A stretch of DNA of 64,000 nt from Lachnospira pectinoschiza (GCF_900103815.1 NZ_FNHZ01000002.1:62001-126000), one strand, 5' to 3'; counted from the first letter of the stretch, positions 42,924-53,158 are shown. Program-made: numbers and translations. Notes: generated from the letters alone by a model not told the origin.

Positions 42924-44237
42924 ATGAAAGATTTTTTTGAATATGATTGCCTAATAGTGGGAGCGGGAGCTTCAGGGCTTTTTGCTGCTAGCCTTTTATC
43001 AACTGCAGGCCTTAAGTGCGCAGTGGTTGAGGCTAACAATAAGCTTGCTGCTAAGCTTTTACAAACTGGCAATGGAAAATGTAATTTCACAAATCTAAAT
43101 CTTAATGAAGAAAACTATCAAAATGAAGATAGAGATAAGGCCTTTGCCATAATTAAGGAATTTGATAACAAGGAAGTTATTAATTACTTTAAGGAGCTTG
43201 GAGTTTTAACTAAGATTAGAGATGGCTATGTCTATCCTAGATCTGAGACAGCTCTTAGCGTGGTTAATGCCTTAAGACTTGATATAGAAAGTAAGAAAGT
43301 TAAGCAGTTCCTTAATTGCAGTTTTAAGTCCTTTAAAAAGGAAGGGGATTATTTCCTTGTAAACTGCCTTGAAAAGATGGAGGAAAATTCTAAAAAGCAA
43401 GAAGCCTCTAAAAAGCAGGAGGCAAGCTTTCCAATCACCATTAAGGCAAAGAAACTTATAATTGCTACAGGAACTAATGCAAGTATAGATAATAAAAGAA
43501 AGTCTAATCAGGAAGAATTCCTAAAGAACATGTCCATTAAATACAAAAAATTTCTACCAGCCCTAGTAGCACTAAAGGCAGATAATAAGTTTATTAAGCT
43601 AGCTAAGGGAGTTAGAGCCCTTGGTAAGGTTACAATTCTTGTGGATGGTAAGGAAATCGCCTCTGATATAGGTGAGATTCAGTATGCAGATTATGGTATT
43701 TCAGGAATCCCTGTTTTTCAGGTAAGTAGATATGCGACTGCTGCCATAAACGATAAAAGGAAGGTGTATGCAAGCCTTGATATTACACCAGATTTTACTA
43801 AAGAGGAGCTTTTTGAAAATGTTTCTCTTATTGTAAAAAATGGACAAACTAAACTTTTAAGAGAACTTTTTGATGGCTTTATTAATCATAAATTAATGGA
43901 ATTTATTTTAAAGAATATTAATATGGACCTAGATATAAAGGCTAGTAATTTAACTTCTAAGGATATTGATAAGATTTGCAAGGCCCTTAAAAATACCAGC
44001 CTTGAAATCACAGATTCTAAGGGAGAAAACTTCGCTCAAGTTTTACAGGGTGGAGTTTTGTTTAGCGAGTTAACGCCTGACTTAGAGTCAAAGAAATATC
44101 CAGGCCTATATTTTTGTGGTGAGATTGTAGATGTAGATGGCATGTGCGGTGGCTACAATTTACAGTGGGCTTTTTCATCGGCTCACAAGCTATCTAAAAA
44201 GATAATAGGAGAATATAGTGGAACAGGAAGTAATTAG
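42924..44237 (+). CDS. HI0933/BaiN-like FAD-dependent oxidoreductase
   Basis: Predicted flavoprotein of the HI0933 family, which includes clostridial reductases acting on bile acids or other unsaturated compounds; the substrate is unknown here. The 437-residue product has the dinucleotide-binding IVGAGASGLFAASLLS at the N terminus, the characteristic LLQTGNGKCNFTNL motif and the C-terminal GLYFCGEIVDVDGMCGGYNLQWAFSSA split motif. An insert around residues 150-165 is repetitive (KKQEASKKQEAS). Start at ATG 42924 after AAGG. It overlaps the next gene by 20 bases. Confidence 0.85.
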   Translation: MKDFFEYDCLIVGAGASGLFAASLLSTAGLKCAVVEANNKLAAKLLQTGNGKCNFTNLNLNEENYQNEDRDKAFAIIKEFDNKEVINYFKELGVLTKIRDGYVYPRSETALSVVNALRLDIESKKVKQFLNCSFKSFKKEGDYFLVNCLEKMEENSKKQEASKKQEASFPITIKAKKLIIATGTNASIDNKRKSNQEEFLKNMSIKYKKFLPALVALKADNKFIKLAKGVRALGKVTILVDGKEIASDIGEIQYADYGISGIPVFQVSRYATAAINDKRKVYASLDITPDFTKEELFENVSLIVKNGQTKLLRELFDGFINHKLMEFILKNINMDLDIKASNLTSKDIDKICKALKNTSLEITDSKGENFAQVLQGGVLFSELTPDLESKKYPGLYFCGEIVDVDGMCGGYNLQWAFSSAHKLSKKIIGEYSGTGSN

Positions 44238-45879
44238 AATATCTAATATTAAATGTAAGCCAAATGACGGCCTTGATTTAATTGAAAAAAAGATTAGAAA
44301 GGCCCTTAATTTAGGCAAGGAAGATATTAAATATGAGATTTTAAAGCGCTCTATTGACTCAAGACATAAGCCAGAGATTATCTATCTTTATAGCGTCATT
44401 GTCTTAAGCGTTAAGGGAAAGAGCTTTAAGGATATATTAAAAAGAACTAGAGATAAGAATGTGACTCTATCTAAAAAAATAATTTATCAGTTAGATACAA
44501 GCACTAAGGGACGTGAAATTAGTGAAGAGGAAAGACCTGTTATTATAGGTTTTGGTCCTGCAGGAATCTTTGCAGCCCTTAATTTATCTAGAATGGGCCT
44601 TAGACCTATTGTCTATGAGAGAGGTCTTGAAATCTCAAAAAGACAGGAAAAGGTTAATGGCTTTTGGTCAGGGGAAAAGCTTGATTTAAACTGTAATGTA
44701 CAGTTTGGCGAAGGCGGGGCTGGTACATTTTCAGATGGTAAATTAAATTCAAGTATTCATGAGAGTACCGGAAGAATTAGTTATGTTCTTAATACCTTTG
44801 TAGAACACGGGGCAAATCCGGAGATCCTTTATGTTAACAAGCCACATATTGGAACAGATGTCCTAGCAAAGGTCATTGTAAGTATTAGAGAAGAGATTAA
44901 GGCTAATGGCGGAGAGATACATTTTGCATCAAAGCTTGAGGCTATTAATTTAAAGGCTAATCCAAGTGGGGAAAAGGAGATAGACTCCCTAGAGATTAAG
45001 GATTTAACTACAGGTAAAATTTTTACAAAAACTGCTAGAAAGGTAATTCTAGCTATTGGACATAGTGCAAGAGATACCTTTGAAATGCTTGATAAGCTAG
45101 GTATTATGATGACTGCAAAGCCTTTTGCTGTGGGCGTTAGAGTGGAGCATAAGCAGGAACTTATTAATAGAAATGCTTATGGGGCTGCCCTTGATAATCC
45201 AAATTACAAGCTTCCAACTGCAGATTATAAGGTGACTTATAAGACTCATGCTAGCGGCGAGGAAAGAGGGGTTTATTCCTTCTGTATGTGCCCAGGTGGT
45301 TATGTGGTTAATGCATCAAGTGAGGAGGGGGAGCTTGCCGTTAACGGAATGAGCTATTCAAGCCGTGCAGGAGAGAATGCAAACTCTGCAATTATTGTAA
45401 CCGTAACTCCTAAAGATTTTGGTGAAAATGTACTTGATGGTATGAAATTCCAGAGAAAACTTGAGGCTGCTGCCTATAGAGAAGGTGAAGGTAAGATTCC
45501 TGTGCAGACCTTTGGAGATTTTGATAAGGGCGTCAAGTCAACTAGTCTTGGTAAGGTAAGTCCTAATACTAAGGGGGATTATAAGCTTTCAAATTTAAGA
45601 GAAGTTTTACCAGAATTTATAACTAGTTCATTAACTGAAGGAATTCATGGCTTTGATAAGTTTATTAAGGGCTATGATAACGAGGAAACACTACTATTAG
45701 GCGTGGAATCAAGAACTTCATCCCCTGTTAAGATTTTAAGAAATGATGATTATTATTCAATAAATATTAAGGGTCTATTACCATGTGGTGAGGGTGCTGG
45801 TTATGCAGGCGGTATAACTAGTGCGGCAGTAGATGGAATGAAGGCTTGCGAGGCAATTGCCAAGGGCTTTATAAACTAG
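44218..45879 (+). CDS. FAD-dependent dehydrogenase (COG2509-type)
   Basis: Predicted flavoprotein dehydrogenase of unknown substrate, common in Clostridia and often paired with an HI0933-type protein as here. In the 553-residue protein a small N-terminal domain (about 1-95) precedes the FAD-binding IIGFGPAGIFAALNLSRMG (about 108-126) and later AVGVRVEH, GVYSFCMCPGG and the C-terminal PCGEGAGYAGGITSAAVDG. The start is GTG 44218, inside the previous gene, suggesting translational coupling. Confidence 0.85.
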   Translation: MEQEVIRISNIKCKPNDGLDLIEKKIRKALNLGKEDIKYEILKRSIDSRHKPEIIYLYSVIVLSVKGKSFKDILKRTRDKNVTLSKKIIYQLDTSTKGREISEEERPVIIGFGPAGIFAALNLSRMGLRPIVYERGLEISKRQEKVNGFWSGEKLDLNCNVQFGEGGAGTFSDGKLNSSIHESTGRISYVLNTFVEHGANPEILYVNKPHIGTDVLAKVIVSIREEIKANGGEIHFASKLEAINLKANPSGEKEIDSLEIKDLTTGKIFTKTARKVILAIGHSARDTFEMLDKLGIMMTAKPFAVGVRVEHKQELINRNAYGAALDNPNYKLPTADYKVTYKTHASGEERGVYSFCMCPGGYVVNASSEEGELAVNGMSYSSRAGENANSAIIVTVTPKDFGENVLDGMKFQRKLEAAAYREGEGKIPVQTFGDFDKGVKSTSLGKVSPNTKGDYKLSNLREVLPEFITSSLTEGIHGFDKFIKGYDNEETLLLGVESRTSSPVKILRNDDYYSINIKGLLPCGEGAGYAGGITSAAVDGMKACEAIAKGFIN

Positions 45880-45906
45880 ACTTTTTTTAGGAAATATAGT
45901 AAAATT

Positions 45907-45943
45907 AATCCTTGTGAAACTTTAGGTTTTGCAAGGATTTTTT
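45907..45943 (+). terminator. terminator just upstream of proB
   Basis: AATCCTTG (45907-45914) pairs with CAAGGATT (45932-45939) and inner bases extend the stem; T run 45938-45943. The proB ATG is 18 bases further. Confidence 0.85.
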
Positions 45944-45961
45944 AGGGCTAAAGGTGACTAT

Positions 45962-46813
45962 ATGGAGAATTTACGAGAAGCAATTAAAGGCAAAAAAAGA
46001 ATAGTTATTAAGATAGGTTCCTCATCACTTATGCATGAGAATACAGACAGATTAAACCTATTAAAGATTGAGAAGCTGGTAAGAACTTTGGTGGATATTA
46101 AGAATTCAGGTAGAGACGTGGTTTTAGTGTCTTCTGGTGCTATTGCAGTAGGAAGAAATGCCATTGGTCTTGATTGTAAGCCGTCGGAGTTACCAGTTAA
46201 GCAGGCTTGTGCAGCCATTGGACAGGCAAAGCTTATGATGGTTTACCAGAAGATTTTTGCTGAATATAATGCTTTAGCAGCACAGGTTTTAATGACAAAG
46301 AACACAGTCCTTAATAAGACTAATAGATTGAATGCTAGAAATACATTTGACGAATTATTAAAACTACATGCAATTCCTATAGTTAATGAGAATGATACAA
46401 TTTCAACATATGAGATTGAACAGCTTAATACATTTGGAGATAATGATAGATTATCAGCAATTGTTTCAGCTATTATTGGGGCTGATTTGCTAATTCTTTT
46501 ATCAGATATTGACGGATTATATACAGATGATCCTAATTCTAATCCAGATGCTAAATTTATTGAGTGCGTAGATACACTAGATGATAAGACCCTTGATATG
46601 GGTAAGGACAGCTCAAAGAGTAGTGTCGGTACAGGGGGCATGGCAGCTAAGCTTGTGGCTGCTAAGATTGCTACTTATTCAGGTGCAGATATGGTTATTA
46701 CTAATGGTAATGACATTGAAAATATTAATAGAGTTTTAAAGGGTGAAAGTGTTGGTACAATCTTTAAGAGCAATAAGATTGAGAATTTCAACCTTAATTC
46801 ACTAATCGATTAA
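45962..46813 (+). CDS. proB: glutamate 5-kinase
   Basis: First step of proline synthesis, phosphorylating glutamate. The 283-residue protein is the short form without a C-terminal PUA domain. Motifs include KRIVIKIGSSSLM, VLVSSGAIAVGRNAIGL, NENDTIS and LLSDIDGLYTDDP, followed by GTGGMAAKLVAA. The start is ATG 45962 (AAAGG upstream). proA, the next pathway gene and usually adjacent, is not found in the window. Confidence 0.94.
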   Translation: MENLREAIKGKKRIVIKIGSSSLMHENTDRLNLLKIEKLVRTLVDIKNSGRDVVLVSSGAIAVGRNAIGLDCKPSELPVKQACAAIGQAKLMMVYQKIFAEYNALAAQVLMTKNTVLNKTNRLNARNTFDELLKLHAIPIVNENDTISTYEIEQLNTFGDNDRLSAIVSAIIGADLLILLSDIDGLYTDDPNSNPDAKFIECVDTLDDKTLDMGKDSSKSSVGTGGMAAKLVAAKIATYSGADMVITNGNDIENINRVLKGESVGTIFKSNKIENFNLNSLID

Positions 46814-46826
46814 TTTCGGAGGATAT

Positions 46827-48068
46827 ATGGATATTCAGCTTATTAAGAATGCCGAAGAAAGTAAATATATACCCCTAGCTGGCGAATTGTTACTTCAAAC
46901 TCAGAATGACGAGTCGATTTTTAGCAATCGATTTAGGTCAAAGAAGATGTTTTTACTTAATGCGTCAACTAATGAACGTTTTGAAATTGGTGCAGGAATT
47001 AAGAAGTATTTGTTTGGAGAGATTTCTTATGCAAGTAAGGAGCCAAACTATATATACTTTGTTTCCCTTGAGGAAGAAACTGCAGAAAGCTTTTGGGTAA
47101 TTCTTTATAAATATCAATTTGATAATGATGAGATTTCTATAAGTTACAAATTTTCTATGAATAAATCAGACATAGAGGATAGACTTCTTATCTTTGCAAT
47201 TGATGGAAATTATCTATTGATTGAGCAGATTGATAGAAAGACTAATAAATTTAAGAGAATAATTCTTCATGAGACAAATCAAGATAGAGACATTCCTATT
47301 GAGAATTCCCTGGTTGGAGTTTTAGGTGCTGAGAGAATTATTCCAATTAGTGGTAATAATTGCGTGGTTAAACTTGGAGCAAGCAAGACCTTTGAGCAAT
47401 TTAAGAATGACAATAAGAGGAAGGACATTTTAATAAGTTCCTATTCCTTAGTGGATGAGGCAGACGTGGTGGACGAGTTTGAAACTAACGAGCAGCTAAC
47501 ACCAGAGACTGAGATTATTGGAATTGTTAATATTAGACAGTTTATCTCAGAGAATTCTCTTAACGGGGCCAACGTCAGCATGGAAAGACTTGATGTTGCA
47601 AAGAAGGATTCCACTTTCCCATACATTAAGATAACAGAAGGTAAGGTGGTTTATTCTAAGTTCTCCGCTGAATATCATTCAGAGAAGATCGTTTTTTATG
47701 ATTATGAAAATGATGTAAAGCAGGTACGTCTTAATAATGACGTTTATAAAAGCGCGGACTTAAGTTATACCTACATCATTAACGACACACCATATATGAT
47801 AAGCAGAGCTAAGACTCAAACTACTATGCTTAATCTGAATAACCAGAAGATTGAGGCAAAGTTTGGAGCAGATGTCTATGTGAAATTTGTAGAGAATGAC
47901 CTTTTGGTTTTATCTAGAAAGAAGCACAAGATTCCATTTTTTAATGAGGGCTCAAACTACATTGAAGTAGTTCGATTCCCAGATATACATACTAAGGTAT
48001 TTACAACAAAGGCAGACTATAAGTACTGTATTTCCACAGGAAATAATTTGCTTATTTTTACACTTTAG
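46827..48068 (+). CDS. unrecognised 413-residue protein
   Basis: I do not recognise this protein. It is cytoplasmic by sequence (no signal or membrane segment), has no cysteine/histidine clusters, and is rich in short beta-strand-like segments such as MFLLNASTNERFEIGAG and repeated IYFVSLEEE-type stretches, suggesting a beta-rich or propeller-like fold. It starts with ATG after GGAGG, 13 bases after proB, so it is probably in the same transcript. Its length resembles ProA but the ProA catalytic cysteine region is absent, so it is not a divergent ProA. Confidence 0.7.
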   Translation: MDIQLIKNAEESKYIPLAGELLLQTQNDESIFSNRFRSKKMFLLNASTNERFEIGAGIKKYLFGEISYASKEPNYIYFVSLEEETAESFWVILYKYQFDNDEISISYKFSMNKSDIEDRLLIFAIDGNYLLIEQIDRKTNKFKRIILHETNQDRDIPIENSLVGVLGAERIIPISGNNCVVKLGASKTFEQFKNDNKRKDILISSYSLVDEADVVDEFETNEQLTPETEIIGIVNIRQFISENSLNGANVSMERLDVAKKDSTFPYIKITEGKVVYSKFSAEYHSEKIVFYDYENDVKQVRLNNDVYKSADLSYTYIINDTPYMISRAKTQTTMLNLNNQKIEAKFGADVYVKFVENDLLVLSRKKHKIPFFNEGSNYIEVVRFPDIHTKVFTTKADYKYCISTGNNLLIFTL

Positions 48069-48095
48069 TTTTTAAGATAGAAAGGAAGTAGTTTT

Positions 48096-48362
48096 ATGAA
48101 TATGCAGGAAAGACTTGATAGAATTAATGAACTCTATAGAAAGTCTAAGGCTGAAGGCTTAACAACTGCTGAAAAAGAAGAGCAGGATAAATTAAGAAAA
48201 GAATATGTTAAGATTTTCCGTGAGAATCTAAGAGGTTCTCTTGAGACAATTAAGATTCAGAATCCTGATGGCAGTATTATTGATGTCAAGGAAAGACATG
48301 ATGAGAAGATGAGATTAAAGGCAGAAAAAGAATTAGAAGAAGCTAAGAAAAACGGTAACTAG
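48096..48362 (+). CDS. DUF896 (YnzC-like) small protein
   Basis: An 88-residue cytoplasmic helical protein with the DUF896 signature: INELYRKSKAEGLTTAEKEE then LRKEYVKIFRENLRGSLE. Members include YnzC of the SOS-linked yneA operon in Bacillus; function unresolved. The C-terminal tail is lysine/glutamate-rich. AAGGAAG precedes the start. It lies three bases before the cyclo-ligase gene. Confidence 0.88.
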   Translation: MNMQERLDRINELYRKSKAEGLTTAEKEEQDKLRKEYVKIFRENLRGSLETIKIQNPDGSIIDVKERHDEKMRLKAEKELEEAKKNGN

Positions 48363-48365
48363 AAC

Positions 48366-48944
48366 ATGGAAAAGACAGAGCTAAGGAAGTTAATTAAGAA
48401 AAAACGAAACACATTTTCAAAAAATAAATTAGCTAGTTTAAGCGATAGAATAGCGGACAATCTCTTTAAATTAGAGGAATTGACTTTTGTAAAAAATGTA
48501 CTTATCTATGTAAGTACTAATGTGGAAGTTGATACAAGAAAATTAATTCTAAAATTTCTTGAGGCAGGTGTTAATGTATATGTGCCTCGTGTAATGGATT
48601 TAGGCCAGGGACTTATGAGATTTTTTAAGATAAATAGCTTAGAGGATTTAGAGCCAGGTTGCATGAAGATTTTAGAGCCAAAACTAGATTTAGAAGAACT
48701 TGATGAAGCTAGTATTGATGATAGCTTTTGCATTATAATGCCGGGTCTTTCTTTTGATAAAAAAGGACATAGGTTAGGTTATGGCGGCGGATTTTATGAC
48801 AGATTTAATGCAAGAGTTAACCCTAAGCTTTTAAAAGTTGCCCTTAGTTTTGAATTTCAGCTTGTAGATGAATTAATAGCAAACGAATTTGATATAGATG
48901 TAGACAAGGTTATTACTGAAAAAGAAATAATAAATTGTAAGTAA
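48366..48944 (+). CDS. 5-formyltetrahydrofolate cyclo-ligase
   Basis: ATP-dependent conversion of 5-formyl-THF to 5,10-methenyl-THF, recycling folate. The 192-residue protein starts MEKTELRKLIKKKRN and carries the nucleotide-binding signature PGLSFDKKGHRLGYGGGFYDR (about 122-142; motif core GYGGGFYDR). Length is normal. It starts three bases after the DUF896 stop without a strong binding site of its own, so coupling is likely, and precedes miaB by 11 bases. Confidence 0.93.
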   Translation: MEKTELRKLIKKKRNTFSKNKLASLSDRIADNLFKLEELTFVKNVLIYVSTNVEVDTRKLILKFLEAGVNVYVPRVMDLGQGLMRFFKINSLEDLEPGCMKILEPKLDLEELDEASIDDSFCIIMPGLSFDKKGHRLGYGGGFYDRFNARVNPKLLKVALSFEFQLVDELIANEFDIDVDKVITEKEIINCK

Positions 48945-48955
48945 AGGATATTTTT

Positions 48956-50425
48956 ATGAATACGGAAATTAAAAAGGAATTAGATAAGATTAAACCAGTT
49001 CAGAAAATTAAGGAAGCAGTTGAAAGCAGCGAAGAGCTTTCAGTTCAGATAGAATATATTGGAAAGTGCCAAGAGTATATTATGGATTTAAAGAATAGAC
49101 TTGGCAGGCCACTTTACGCTTGCATTAACACATTTGGTTGCCAGATGAATGCAAGAGACTCAGAGAAATTACTAGGAATTTTAAAGGAAATTGGCTTTGT
49201 GGAAACAGATGATGAAACTAAGGCCGATTTTGTTTTATATAATACATGTACAGTTAGAGAGAATGCCAACTTAAGAGTTTATGGTAGATTAGGTCAGTTA
49301 CGTGGCTTAAAGAGAAAGAAGCCTCATATGCTTATTGCTCTTTGCGGTTGTATGATGCAGGAGCCAGAGGTAGTTGAAAAGATTAAGAAGTCATATAGAT
49401 TTGTAGATATTGTATTTGGTACATTTAATATCTATGAGTTAGCACAGCTTATTTATGAGAGAATCACATCTAATAAGCAGGTTGTAGACATTAGACAGGA
49501 TACTAATGAAATTGTAGAAAATTTACCTGTAGAGAGAAAGTTCTCCTTTAAGTCTGGTGTTAATATTATGTATGGCTGCGATAAGTTCTGTACTTATTGT
49601 ATCGTTCCTTATGTTCGTGGTAGAGAAAAGAGCCGTGAGCCAAAGGAAATTATTAGAGAAATCGAGCACCTTGTAGCTGATGGCGTTAAGGAAGTTATGC
49701 TTCTTGGACAAAATGTAAACTCATACGGCAAGGGACTTGATGATGATGTTACATTTGCAAACCTTTTAGCTGAAATTGATAAGATTGAAGGTTTAGAGAG
49801 AATTAGATTTATGACACCATACCCATCTGATTTTGGTGATGATGTTATTGAAGTCTGTTCAAAATCTACTAAGATTTGTAACCACTTCCATATGCCAGTG
49901 CAGAGTGGTAGTACAAGACTTCTAAAGAAGATGAACAGACGTTACACTAAGGAAGAGTATTTATCATTAATTGATAGAATTAGAGCTAAGCTTCCTAATG
50001 TTTCATTTACAACTGATATTATTGTTGGTTTCCCAGGTGAGACAGAAGAAGATTTCCTTGAAACTCTTGACGTGGTACGTAAGGCAAATTACGACAGTGC
50101 TTACACATTTATTTACTCAAAAAGAACAGGTACACCTGCTGCCAAGTTTGAAGACCAGGTGCCAGAGGATGTGGTTAAGGATAGATTTAACCGCTTACTT
50201 GAAGTGGTAGATGAAGTTTGTCATAAGAACAGTAAGAGATTTGAAGGCCAGACAGCAAGAGTACTTGTGGAAGGACTTGATGATCACGAAGAGGGCATGG
50301 TAACAGGCCGTATGACTAATAACATCTTAGTTCACTTTAAGGGAGATGCATCCTTAATTGGTTCCCTTGTGGATGTTAAACTTGTGGAATGCAAGGGCTT
50401 TTATTACATGGGCGAGTTAGTTTAA
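48956..50425 (+). CDS. miaB: tRNA-2-methylthio-N6-dimethylallyladenosine synthase MiaB
   Basis: Radical-SAM methylthiotransferase that adds a methylthio group to i6A37 in tRNAs. The 489-residue protein has an N-terminal extension of about 55 residues, the MTTase domain with cysteines in TFGCQMNARDSEK, NTCTVRENA and CGCMMQE, the radical-SAM motif YGCDKFCTYCIVPYVRGR (about 206-223) and a C-terminal TRAM domain. Works downstream of MiaA, also present at 55.2 kb. The chain miaB-mutS-mutL-miaA is a conserved arrangement. Confidence 0.96.
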   Translation: MNTEIKKELDKIKPVQKIKEAVESSEELSVQIEYIGKCQEYIMDLKNRLGRPLYACINTFGCQMNARDSEKLLGILKEIGFVETDDETKADFVLYNTCTVRENANLRVYGRLGQLRGLKRKKPHMLIALCGCMMQEPEVVEKIKKSYRFVDIVFGTFNIYELAQLIYERITSNKQVVDIRQDTNEIVENLPVERKFSFKSGVNIMYGCDKFCTYCIVPYVRGREKSREPKEIIREIEHLVADGVKEVMLLGQNVNSYGKGLDDDVTFANLLAEIDKIEGLERIRFMTPYPSDFGDDVIEVCSKSTKICNHFHMPVQSGSTRLLKKMNRRYTKEEYLSLIDRIRAKLPNVSFTTDIIVGFPGETEEDFLETLDVVRKANYDSAYTFIYSKRTGTPAAKFEDQVPEDVVKDRFNRLLEVVDEVCHKNSKRFEGQTARVLVEGLDDHEEGMVTGRMTNNILVHFKGDASLIGSLVDVKLVECKGFYYMGELV

Positions 50426-50452
50426 GCACAAATAAAAAATGGAGGAGAAGAA

Positions 50453-53107
50453 ATGGCTGAATATTCACCGATGATGCAACAATATCTAAAGACTAAAGAA
50501 GAATATAAGGATTGTATTCTCTTTTATCGATTAGGCGATTTCTATGAAATGTTTTTTGACGATGCCATTCAGGTATCAAAAGAGCTTGAGTTAACTCTTA
50601 CAGGAAAAGATTGCGGACAGGAGGAAAGGGCACCTATGTGTGGTATCCCTTTCCATGCTGCCGAAGGCTATATTAATAGACTTGTAGCTAATGGTCACAA
50701 GGTGGCCATTGGTGAACAGGTAGAAGATCCTAAAACTGCAAAGGGTCTTGTTAAGCGAGAGGTTATCAGGGTTGTAACTCCTGGTACTAATATTGAATCT
50801 AGTGCTCTTGATGAAACTAAGAATAATTACACTATGAGTATTTTTTATCTTGGTGAGAAATTAGGAGTGTCTTTAGTAGATTATTCTACAGGAGAATTCT
50901 TTGTAACAGAGCTAACAACAGGCTCTGCTTTAATTGATGAAATTAATAAATTTACTCCATCAGAAATTATTATCAATGATTATTTTCTAATGTCAGGAAT
51001 TGATATTAATACAGTTTGTGATAAGTTAAATGTTTCTGTATCAACTCTTGATAATTGGTATTTTGATGATGATACAGCAAAGAGAACCATAGAGGAACAT
51101 TTTCATGTAACTGACCTTACAGGTCTTGGTCTTGCTGACTTAACTGTTGGAATTAATGCTGCGGGCTCACTTCTTGTCTACCTAAAAGAGACTCAAAAGA
51201 CAGAGCTTTCACACATTACTAATCTAGTTCCTTATACTACAGGAAAATATATGCTTATCGATTCTTCATCAAGAAGAAACCTTGAATTGGTTGAGACCAT
51301 GAGAGAGAAGCAAAAGAAGGGTTCTCTTCTTTGGGTACTTGATAAGACTAAGACTGCAATGGGTGCTAGATCCCTTCGACTTTTAATTGAGCAGCCTCTT
51401 ATTAATAAAGAAGAAATTATTAGAAGACAGGATGCTATTGAGGAACTTAATAATCATGCTATTGATAGGGAAGAGTTAAGAGAATATCTAAATCCTATCT
51501 ATGATTTAGAGCGAATCATGACTAAGATTAGTTGTCACTCAGCTAATCCTAGGGACTTAATTGCTTTTAAGAATTCTTTGGAAATGTTACCTCATATCAA
51601 GAGAATTATTGGAAGCTTTCAGTCTGATTTATTCAAAGAATATTTTAATGAATTAGATGATTTGTCCGATTTATACAATTTAATTTCAGCAGCTATTATT
51701 GATGATCCACCAATTGCTATGCGTGATGGCGGACTTATTAAGGATGGCTATTCTGCGGAAGTGGATGAGCTTAAAAATGCGAAGATTAACGGTAAGGATA
51801 TGCTTGCAGCTATAGAAGAGCGTGAACGTGAGGCAACAGGCATTAAGAACTTACGTATTAAATACAATAAGGTTTTTGGTTACTATTTAGAGGTTACTAA
51901 TTCCTTTAAGTCACTAGTACCAGATAACTGGGTTAGAAAGCAGACTTTAACTAATGCCGAGCGTTATACAATGGATGAGTTAAAGAAGCTTGAAGATATG
52001 ATTCTTGGAGCTGAAGATAAGCTATATTCTCTAGAATATGACTTATTTGTTGAGGTTAGAGATAAGATTGCAGGAGAGGTTTTACGTATTCAAAAGACTG
52101 CAAGAGCAGTGGCAATGATTGATGTATTTGCTTCTCTTTCAGTGGTTGCTGTAAATAATAACTTTACAAGACCTAGAATTAATGAAAAGGGAATCATTGA
52201 TATTAAGGATGGTAGACATCCAGTGGTTGAGAAGATGATTTCAGGAGATATGTTTGTTTCAAATGATACATATCTTGATAATAATGCCAACAGAGTGGCA
52301 ATTATAACAGGTCCTAATATGGCTGGTAAGTCTACATATATGAGACAGACAGCTCTTATTTGCTTACTTGCACAAACTGGTTCTTTTGTTCCTGCAAGTT
52401 CTGCTAACATTTGCCTAGTAGATAGAATCTTTACAAGAGTTGGTGCATCAGATGATTTGGCCAGTGGACAGTCTACCTTTATGGTTGAGATGACCGAGGT
52501 TGCCAACATTTTACGAAATGCTACTAAGAACAGTCTTATTATTCTAGATGAGATTGGCCGTGGTACTTCTACCTTTGATGGACTAAGTATTGCCTGGGCT
52601 GTAGTTGAGCACATCGCTAATACTAAGATTCTTGGTGCTAAGACACTTTTTGCTACTCATTATCATGAGCTTACTGAACTTGAAGGGTCTCTAGCGGGCG
52701 TTAAGAATCTTTGCATTGCCGTTAAGGAAAAGGGCGATGATATCGTATTCCTTAGAAAGATTGTAAAGGGCGGCGCAGATAAGAGTTATGGTATTCAGGT
52801 GGCAAGACTTGCAGGCGTTCCTGAATCCGTTCTTGATAGAGCTAAGGAATTAGTGCTTGAGCTTAGTAATGCTGACATTTCCATGAAGGCAAAGGACATT
52901 GCTCAGTATTCAAAGCAGAGCTCAAAGATTGGAGAAGAGTATAAGAGCGTGTCTGACCTTGATGTAAGACAGATGACACTATTTGATGCGGCTCCAGATA
53001 ATGACATTTTAGATGATTTAAGAAATCTTGATATAACTAATATGACACCTATTGATGCCCTTAATGAGCTCTACAAGCTACAGGGCAAGTTAAAGAATAG
53101 ATGGTAG
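50453..53107 (+). CDS. mutS: DNA mismatch repair protein MutS
   Basis: Mismatch-recognising ATPase. The 884-residue protein has the N-terminal mismatch-binding domain with the aromatic wedge FYEMFFDDA, connector and clamp domains, and the ATPase core GPNMAGKST with ILDEIGRGTSTFDG and the FATHYHEL segment. GGAGGAG precedes the ATG. It is followed by mutL after 51 bases. Confidence 0.97.
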   Translation: MAEYSPMMQQYLKTKEEYKDCILFYRLGDFYEMFFDDAIQVSKELELTLTGKDCGQEERAPMCGIPFHAAEGYINRLVANGHKVAIGEQVEDPKTAKGLVKREVIRVVTPGTNIESSALDETKNNYTMSIFYLGEKLGVSLVDYSTGEFFVTELTTGSALIDEINKFTPSEIIINDYFLMSGIDINTVCDKLNVSVSTLDNWYFDDDTAKRTIEEHFHVTDLTGLGLADLTVGINAAGSLLVYLKETQKTELSHITNLVPYTTGKYMLIDSSSRRNLELVETMREKQKKGSLLWVLDKTKTAMGARSLRLLIEQPLINKEEIIRRQDAIEELNNHAIDREELREYLNPIYDLERIMTKISCHSANPRDLIAFKNSLEMLPHIKRIIGSFQSDLFKEYFNELDDLSDLYNLISAAIIDDPPIAMRDGGLIKDGYSAEVDELKNAKINGKDMLAAIEEREREATGIKNLRIKYNKVFGYYLEVTNSFKSLVPDNWVRKQTLTNAERYTMDELKKLEDMILGAEDKLYSLEYDLFVEVRDKIAGEVLRIQKTARAVAMIDVFASLSVVAVNNNFTRPRINEKGIIDIKDGRHPVVEKMISGDMFVSNDTYLDNNANRVAIITGPNMAGKSTYMRQTALICLLAQTGSFVPASSANICLVDRIFTRVGASDDLASGQSTFMVEMTEVANILRNATKNSLIILDEIGRGTSTFDGLSIAWAVVEHIANTKILGAKTLFATHYHELTELEGSLAGVKNLCIAVKEKGDDIVFLRKIVKGGADKSYGIQVARLAGVPESVLDRAKELVLELSNADISMKAKDIAQYSKQSSKIGEEYKSVSDLDVRQMTLFDAAPDNDILDDLRNLDITNMTPIDALNELYKLQGKLKNRW

Positions 53108-53158
53108 AATTGTTGAATAAAAGAGACATAAATTAAGGCTAAAGTTGGGAGGGATGAT

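Noticed and set aside
46827..48068. Divergent ProA after proB
   Set aside because: No glutamyl-phosphate reductase signature or catalytic cysteine region; the composition is beta-rich and unlike an aldehyde dehydrogenase fold.
52090..52614. 174-residue minus-strand frame opposite mutS
   Set aside because: Antisense shadow of the conserved MutS ATPase domain; no binding site or recognisable protein features.
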